Shown one piece after another: positions 57,233-64,000 of a DNA stretch of 64,000 nt. The notes beneath the pieces are model-generated. The model was not told the origin of the DNA, searched no databases, and worked only from the letters and a program-made list of their open reading frames with translations. Position numbers and translations under genes: made by a program. Origin of the DNA: Lojkania enalia (Eukaryota > Ascomycota > Dothideomycetes > Pleosporales); NCBI GenBank assembly GCA_010094045.1, contig ML986696.1, forward strand, positions 80,297 to 144,296, written 5' to 3'. Position 1 is the first letter of the stretch, and every line of letters starts with the position of its first letter.

Positions 57233-60200
57233 GATCTCGACAATGGATGGATGGCCTCTCCCCGCCATCGCCGTGCGCAACGCAAGGGCGGGTCCACTCT
57301 CGCAACCTCACTACTCACACTGACACGCTTTCTCCTCGCCACCGCTTCCCCCTTTTCGAAGACTGTCCGCGCTCCCCGCTCAGCACCCGAGTTGTCCGTT
57401 GCCTAGGCGGTAATTGCGCCCTCCGACTGCAGCCAGGCCCCGCGCGCGCTCGCTGGGGGGTGGTGGGCGGACCGCGACGAATGGGAGCAGCCCAGCCTGC
57501 ATTCGGAGCTTTGCGCAGCGACCCAGACTGTCGGGCCTGCGATGTGCGATGTGCCCAAGGGCTGGCAGATGGAGAAGAGAAGCCCCCGGCCCTGGCGCCG
57601 TGGCCGATGGCCAGCGTACGGAAGTGGTAGTCGTCTAGTGTGCAGCGTCGTGCGCCTCTAATCCCATCAGCGTCCACGGCTCCAGAATTCTCCAGCCGAA
57701 GGGTTGCATCGCCCGGCGCCCGCCCAGCAGCCCAGCAGCCCAGCAGAAACAGTAGTCCACGTCTATCAACCCAGTCCGTAATGGCTGCTGCTGCTGCTAT
57801 CGCCCGCACTCCCCGTCGACGAAGCCCTCCCCAATTTCCTCTCAGTAGCGCTCTCCACTATTGTATCCGTGACAGGTAACGGCTTCCCAACCGGCTTCTC
57901 CCTTTTTTTCCCCTTCGCTCCGCTCCGCTCACCACTCCATTCTTGTCTATTCCACCGTGATTCTGCTCTGCTTTTGGCACCCGCATGCTGTCGCTGTATC
58001 GTTGCCAGCGGCTGCCGGCCCGTGGCGGCTTTCAACCTCGTCGATACAGTGCTTACTCCAAGCCGCCATGCGCGTCCGGCCAATCCGTCGTTGCGCGCTG
58101 CAGAGCAAACTCTGGTCATCTGTTCCCAGCAGGGTTGTTATTCTTAGGGGGCTTGCCCAGATGAAACATCGCCGTCCCAGCCTGCCGGCGCTACGCTGCT
58201 GTGTCGAGGCCGCTTCCCCCCCAATTCAGTGCCGTGTCGTGGCCAATGTTCCTGCATTGCTGCATGGGACTGTGATGCTCGGCCAGGCGAGCCAATCCAT
58301 GCCCTCTACTTCTTGTCCCAGCGGCCAACAACAGCCATACTTCCGGAGCAAGGAATGCAAAGCGCTGCGTGGGCCAGAGACAATTCGAGAAAGGATGCGA
58401 GCCTAGGCTCCGGAGCACATCGCCCGCCCTGACATCGGAGATATAGATAGGCCGCTTTGGGAAAGCGTCGCTGCTGCAGCCTGCCAATGCTACCGTGGTG
58501 CTAGACGATGGGATCATGGTCTGAGCCAGGCAATACGGATCATTTGCTTTGGGGCTGAATCTTGATCCATTATTCTGATGAGATGCTTCAAGCTACCAGC
58601 TTGGTAGGTATTGCTCCTTTCAGCCAAACAACCCGACATGAGGCCCCAAGTTCGCCCTACCCTGTATCGACTCTATAGCTGTTCTTTCTCGCTGCCCTGT
58701 ACTTCAACCGCCCGGCCTCTGTATTCTTACGCCGCCTCAATCTCCCATTCGGCCGCTGGTTCCTGCATCCTCTGATCTCCCAACCAAGCTCCATAATTCT
58801 CCGTCATTTACCAGATCGTTCGCCTCCTTGTAGCCAACCCCGGCTACCACTTCCGCTCCCCCATCCTCACCCCAGGGCTCATTTCGCCGTTGCTCGCCTC
58901 GTACATCTGGGACTCTACCAAGCAGTCTCCAGTACAAAGATCACGGGAATAACCACTCAAGCCCTGACGGTCTTTGTGAAACGCCACCTTGAGCAGCAAG
59001 CCGAATTGGACTGAGGCTTTTCTGTGCATATATGCTACGTCCCTTTCACGGTGCTTGAGACGGTTCCTTTCCGTCCTTGTAGATTCGTTGCAGTTTCATC
59101 GCCGTCTCTGGGCCTTTTGGGGGTTATCTGCGAAAACTTGCTGACATCCCGCACCCGTCCTCTTTCGAAACCGGCACAGCCTCTCGACGAACGCCGGAGA
59201 ACTGGTGCGGAGGACGTCCTTCGACTAGGTCAGGTCCGCGAACCCGGCCGCTGCGCAGATCGCTAAACACCCGTCGTCGACTCGTCGCCGAAACAGCCAC
59301 CCTCAACAGCATACGGCGCCACTTCGCCTTTTTGGCGCGCTGCAGCAGAACCCGGTCAGTTTCATCAAGATTGGGTGTGTCCCCTTCGGCAGCTGCCAGA
59401 AGACTGACAGGTCGCAGTTTTGCACAAAATAGGAGCAGCAATCCCACCATCAACGTCGCAGCCGACCAGCAACCAGGATCAAGACGTGGCGGATCAGTAC
59501 CTGTCTGTGCGCGCCCATCATCTCTCAAGATTTGAGATCTGTGGAGACGGCGGCGGGAAGAAGCAAAGCGCGCACGACGGCCTGGTGATCCTCCCGCGCA
59601 TTGACGGGCGTTTTGACCTTTAAGTGTCGTGCAGCCGCAACAGCAACTACGTCAACAGAAGAAGCATAGTAGAAGAATTCTCGAAGCCCTTCGAGTGATT
59701 TCAACACTGTCAGTCTACTCCCTACCCATCCACCCCTACTGTCACCGCCTCCCAACGTCTTCTTGACTAAGCCTGTGACAGCAATTGTGTGCTGAGTTTG
59801 CGGTGTAGTGGTAGTGGTGGTAAGAAAGCGCGCGCGCATCACGAACCCAATCTGCTGGATAAAGTGCGCATTGCATCGCCTGTTGGTCGGAGCCTGGCTC
59901 CTTCAGCGCGCCCAGTAAAGCAGCATTGACGGATTGGCAGCCACCAGGAGGTCCTGGCAGCGGCAGCTAGTCGAGGATCGCGCCCCCGTGCCGGCTAAAC
60001 CGCCCCAGATTCCCTTGAAGCGAGCCAGCAACGGCATTCGAACGAGCCCTCTGCGGACTCGAGACGACCCGTTTGAGCCCGCCGTCGCGCCTGGCCTCGC
60101 TCTCTTGAGCGCTCTTGAGCACCGGCCTCCGGGACGACAGCGTTTGCGAGTCCGAATCGGGCCACTGACGGAGGCAGACTTTCATCACAAAATCGGTCGT

Positions 60201-60375
60201 CACAGACTAGGACTAGGACGCTCGCCACTGCCACTGCCGTTGCCGGCGCCGTTGACCTGCAGACCCAGAGAGCCGGATTCGACGAGCTGAGGCGTGAGAT
60301 TTGCTGTCCGCCAGCGCGCTCGAAGGAATCAATCGTAGTTCCCGCTAGGGCATCGACGGGCATTATAGGAGCTTG

Positions 60376-60376
<1 letters not shown>

Positions 60377-60418
<42 letters not shown>
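60377..60418 (+). repeat. (CTG)14 repeat just before the Ndt80 start codon
   Basis: Fourteen perfect CTG copies end five bases before the ATG at 60424. In the frame of that ATG they read as alanine codons, open from 60349 with only a TTG at 60373 as a possible near-cognate start. In the transcript the tract would form a CUG hairpin next to the start codon. The repeat is seen directly; an effect on translation is inferred. Confidence 0.9.
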
Positions 60419-60419
<1 letters not shown>

Positions 60420-60423
60420 AATA

Positions 60424-63311
60424 ATGAACCAAGGTAAGCCAGCCTTAAAAAGACGTATGCCAACCCATGTCCTGCGGAGAGCACACACCCTCGTTGCCAT
60501 CCACGCGCTGGGCTGCACACCTCCCGTCCATAAACTGGCGCCTTTCTCCGCATTCTTCCACAAATCCACATTCCTCTCCTGTACCCTTTTATATTGATTC
60601 ACCGCGCCTTCGCGCGACTACTCGGTTTCTTTGCTCGATTTATTGCTACACATTGTGGGTCCGTCGTCGATTCGCTCTCTGCCCACTCATGTAGTGCACT
60701 CTTGCACGTCTCTCTGCCACCCGATCGCGGAGCCAATTGTACTACCGCAGTCCCACGCGCGCTCCTCGACCGGCATTCTTTGCCAGCGGGCGCACGTTGT
60801 CCGTTTTTGTCACACGCCTTGTTCAACGCTGCGAAAGGCTGGCTCGGATTGATTGGCTGACCCGTAGGCATAAGCAGTACTCCAACCCCCTCTGCCATTG
60901 GAATCGGGAATCCCTTTCTCGGAGGCAGAATGCATCGACCACATAAGTGCGTCTGCACATCATAGTCCCTTTGCAGCTGGCGTTCCCGATCAGCTAAGGC
61001 GCGACGGGCCCCTAGGCCATCCAACGCTCTCTTTGCCTACGAGCCTTTCCAGCAGAAGTTACAGCACTGCTCGACCCGACGTACAGTAAGTCCTCCATCT
61101 CATTGGTCCCCCCGTCATCCCGGCCTGGCAGGGTAGGCTCCGCAGTGCAGTGTTGCCTTGCTCCTGCGGCCCCAGTCGAGTTCCCGCCTGCACTCGACGC
61201 CTCCTCGCCTGGTGCTGCCCAAGTTATGCATTCACAACCGCCGAAACAAACACGTCGTCATGTCCTTCATCTTCTTTCCCGTCGCACACGTTCCAGATGC
61301 ATGGCACATCCAGCCAGCCGGTCTGTCACATTGATCACACGACAACCTTAGCGGTAATGAACATATCGTCCCTGTCTAGATTGACAACTTATACTGTGCC
61401 ACCCAACTTCCCGGTTACACATCGCCGCCGTTGGCACCTCTCAAGCCGATTAGCATCGTGTCGTTGTCTTGACACTGACCTTTGCCAGTAGGTATCAGCC
61501 TGCCAGCGTTCTTTCCGACTCGGGGTCTGGATCTATTTCAGCCTCTCCAAGCTCAAACGCCTCAACATTCACAAGCTTTTCGCCGCCGACAGCCACGGGG
61601 GTCCCTACGTACAGTCTCGGCCTAGCAAACAACCTCTCGACTGCACCTTTCCCGTACGCCCCATTTAGTAGTAACATGTCGAGTCGAAGGTCAATGTAGG
61701 TAGCCTTCGTGGCGCATTCGTGCGTGTCAAACCTGAGTCCCTTATGCATGACAGCTGACAGCTACATGTAGAACTGAATCGACTATGTTACCCCCGACAC
61801 GGTCACCCATGGGCAATCCTGTGTCACCGTCTCTGGGTGCTTCGGCTAGGGATAACTATACAACCTCAACGCCGGGGCTGCACCGACACCCACACACTAC
61901 CCTATCTCCAAGACATTCTGACCTCTCCCGATATAGCTCTTTACCAGACACCCCAAGAAGCGTGCTTCCCACAACTATGCCTTTACCGGCCTCTACTGGC
62001 TATGTTGGAGTCCCCAACACGATGGCGTACACTTCTCAGCCTGATCGTGGCATTTACGAAACACCACCATTCAACCAGCAAGAAAATTACTACGAAATCA
62101 CCTGCGAAGGTACTAGCGTCACTCCTAACATTGAAGCGAAAATCGAAAAAGGATTTTTCTTGTCCCACGACGGGGTCTGGACCTGCTATCGAAGAAATTA
62201 CTTCGCTGTCAGCGTGTGCTTCGGGCTGACGCCTTGGGTTCCGAATGGTCGACTGTACCTCAACCAGAGTGGTAAGGGCCCGGAGCAGATACAGTCGATG
62301 GCAGTTTCCCTCGCGGCAGCTGTCGATGGGTCCGCTGGTAAGAGCATCGAGCTAATTCAGCACACGCCGAAGCGAGACAAGGGACCACAACTACAGATGA
62401 AAAAAGAGCCTCTCGCGCCAACGCCGCCTGGGAAATCCCATGAACATGCAAGTTACGGCCTGCATAGCATCCAGCACGCGACAACAATAGCGGCTCCTCA
62501 GCTCCCCCTTCAAGACAACTCCGACTCCTCCAACGCCTACTCTGCGACGGGCCATTCAGGAAGCAACTATCAGCATAGCTTTGAACGGATTCAATTCAAG
62601 TCCGCGACAGCAAACAATGGCAAAAGACGCGCTCAGCAGCAATACTATCATTTGATCGTTGAACTATGGGCAAATGTACAGAACCCTCGCGACTCTGAAC
62701 CGCGCTGGGTCAAAATTGCCACCCGATCGTCTCAACCTGTTGTTGTCCGTGGCCGTTCTCCAAGCCATTACCATAACGAAGGGCCCCACAATCCTGGGAC
62801 CTCTCGAGGAGGCGGAGGCTCCGGTGTGGGCGGCGCTCCTGGCCATCCAGGACTCGGCTCCAATAATGGACCGTTGGGTCATCGTGGCGGCTACAGCAAC
62901 GGGCTCTCCGGGAGTGGAGGGACAGGAATGGGCGGGTCCATGTACCGGGGTACGACTTACTCTCTAGATCCAAGCCCTGTAGGGAGTCACTCAGTCAGTT
63001 CCGCGAGCTCGCTCAGTGGGGGTCCCGTCGAAGGGATTGTGGGGGATCAGCACATGGTAGAAGAAGAAGAGAGCAAGCTTATGGACGGACCTGAAGGATA
63101 CCAATATTTCCCCGCACCTCTTTATGACTCCATCTCATCGAAAGTCGAAGGTCATGGCCTCCCGCATCCCGAGCGAAGAATTATCAAAGAGGAATTTCCG
63201 GGCCCTGCTGCCATCGCATCCGGATGGCAAGTTGGTGCATGTGGGCGCTTCCAAGGGATGGAAACGAGTCGCGGGTATTACCCAGACGTGCAAGCCCACG
63301 CAGGGTTTTGA
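60424..63311 (+). CDS. vib-1: Ndt80/PhoG-like transcription factor, VIB-1/XprG type
   Basis: Exons 60424-60433, 60977-61085, 61492-61695 and 61772-63311 agree in phase and give 620 residues. Exon 1 is only ten bases (Met-Asn-Gln-Gly/Ala). The introns of 543, 406 and 76 nt are long for this genome; donors are GTAAGC, GTAAGT and GTAGGT. The DNA-binding domain lies at about residues 213-442, with TPNIEAKIEKGFFLSHDG, WTCYRRNYFAVS, IELIQHTPKRDKGP, FERIQFKSATANNGKRRAQQ and VVVRGRSPSHY. The TPPGKS linker, the Gly-rich tail and the final MxxSRGYYPDVQAHAGF fit the VIB-1/XprG branch rather than the meiotic one. In Neurospora and Aspergillus this branch controls incompatibility-linked cell death, proteases and starvation responses. 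The core frame 61785-63311 is near certain; exons 1-3 are my model. Orthology is from memory. Confidence 0.85.
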
Positions 63312-64000
63312 TCCGAGCCGGAACATCTGTCGTCATTTGTCATGTCTATTGACCGGTTCAATTCGACAATGCGCAGTCGGACTGCGCAGCCAGGATGAAG
63401 AGACAGCCACGCTTGGATAAGCGGCAGAGCCCTTCTGCGAATCAACGACCTTACCGACAGTATTGTTATTCACCCACGCTCCGGTTCACGACTACATGTT
63501 ACCATGATTATATCTTAACTCCTTCCAGCCTCGGACAGGGCCACGTCCGCCAATCACGCCAGTTGCGGGACCGAAGCATGCACAGACACGAACGCCCGCT
63601 GCATGGACAATCCAATGACGCAACGGTAAAGTGGGCGGGATAGTGTGCACAAGCGCATGACTGAGTGGGAATTCTAGCTGCAATATCTCGCTTCCTTGAC
63701 TAGAGGACCATGGTGAAACGTCTAGCGTCCTACCGGATTTGGAATGCTGGATGCCAGCATTCCCGGGATGGCTGGACATGGCGGCTGCCCCACCTTCACG
63801 CCTCTCACCCTCTCTTCCTCTCCCTCTCATACACACACTCTCTCTCACCCTTAGCCGTTTCTTCTTATATGTTGAACATGGCACCTGGCCTCTAGCCTCG
63901 TCCTCTATACCACGCATTTTCTGCATATCATAGTCCTGCAAGAGCACAGCTTTCACAGTGCCATGGCGGTTATGACTTGCATTGATGTCTTTTGTCTTCA
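63312..64000. other. 3' flank of the Ndt80 gene, no further gene
   Basis: This is a CT-rich, low-complexity stretch with short overlapping frames only. It should contain the 3' untranslated end of the Ndt80-type gene. Confidence 0.45.

Larger units (their letters stand above)
48941..60376. other. Gene-poor region and probable long leader of the Ndt80 gene
   Basis: No protein family was recognised in about 11.4 kb. The part 49.1-51.5 kb is AT-rich. From about 51.7 to 53.6 kb the plus strand is poor in G and rich in A and C. The part 56.2-57.1 kb is G-rich on the plus strand and then turns C-rich, with several simple repeats. Part of 57.2-60.4 kb probably serves as promoter and transcript leader of the gene at 60424. 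Many GC-rich frames here overlap each other on both strands and look like chance frames. Confidence 0.5.

Noticed and set aside
56684..57809. Several long overlapping frames on both strands (up to 171 residues).
   Set aside because: They lie in GC-rich low-complexity DNA, overlap in many phases and show only Pro/Arg/Ser-rich text without a family.

Overview
The window is nuclear DNA of a filamentous ascomycete (Pezizomycotina). The introns are short (45-60 nt in most genes), start GTRNGT-like and carry CTNAY-type branch sites. Genes lie on both strands without operons. The families present (HET domain, NACHT-ankyrin, DUF3669, NmrA-like, DUF1772, GH5, Ndt80) are typical of that group. Protein resemblance suggests a leotiomycete, but that is an impression from memory and no search was run. 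All multi-exon models below were built by hand from splice signals, phase agreement and family alignment.

Left part (1-20 kb). A secreted S10 serine carboxypeptidase and a GNAT acetyltransferase are followed by a non-self-recognition neighbourhood. It holds a decayed NACHT-ankyrin NLR of about 7.4 kb (4845-12284), a DUF3669 gene cut short by a TGA, an apparently intact Fungal_N/HeLo-like plus ankyrin protein (minus strand) and, divergent from it, an intact HET-domain protein. A small NTF2-like gene follows.

Middle (21-37 kb). About 9.6 kb shows no recognisable gene. It is followed by a two-exon conserved fungal gene of unknown function (30571-32011, minus), more gene-poor DNA and a short relic of a protein kinase (36570-36908, minus).

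Metabolic block (37-49 kb). A three-exon cytochrome P450 and a five-exon FAD monooxygenase are divergently transcribed. Next come a membrane-anchored NTF2-like protein, an NmrA-like NAD(P)-binding protein, a DUF1772/anthrone-oxygenase-like protein and a secreted GH5 glycosidase. The first five could be a small tailoring or catabolic cluster; no backbone synthase or synthetase was seen.

Right part (49-64 kb). About 11.5 kb of gene-poor sequence has strong strand-composition shifts, a quadruplex-compatible G tract and simple repeats. It leads into a four-exon Ndt80/PhoG-type transcription factor (60424-63311), probably the VIB-1/XprG orthologue. Its 10-nt first coding exon lies five bases after a (CTG)14 tract. 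In other fungi VIB-1 controls HET-dependent cell death and protease secretion, so it could in principle regulate genes of the left part; that link is inference.

No transposase, reverse transcriptase, rRNA, convincing tRNA or CRISPR array was recognised.
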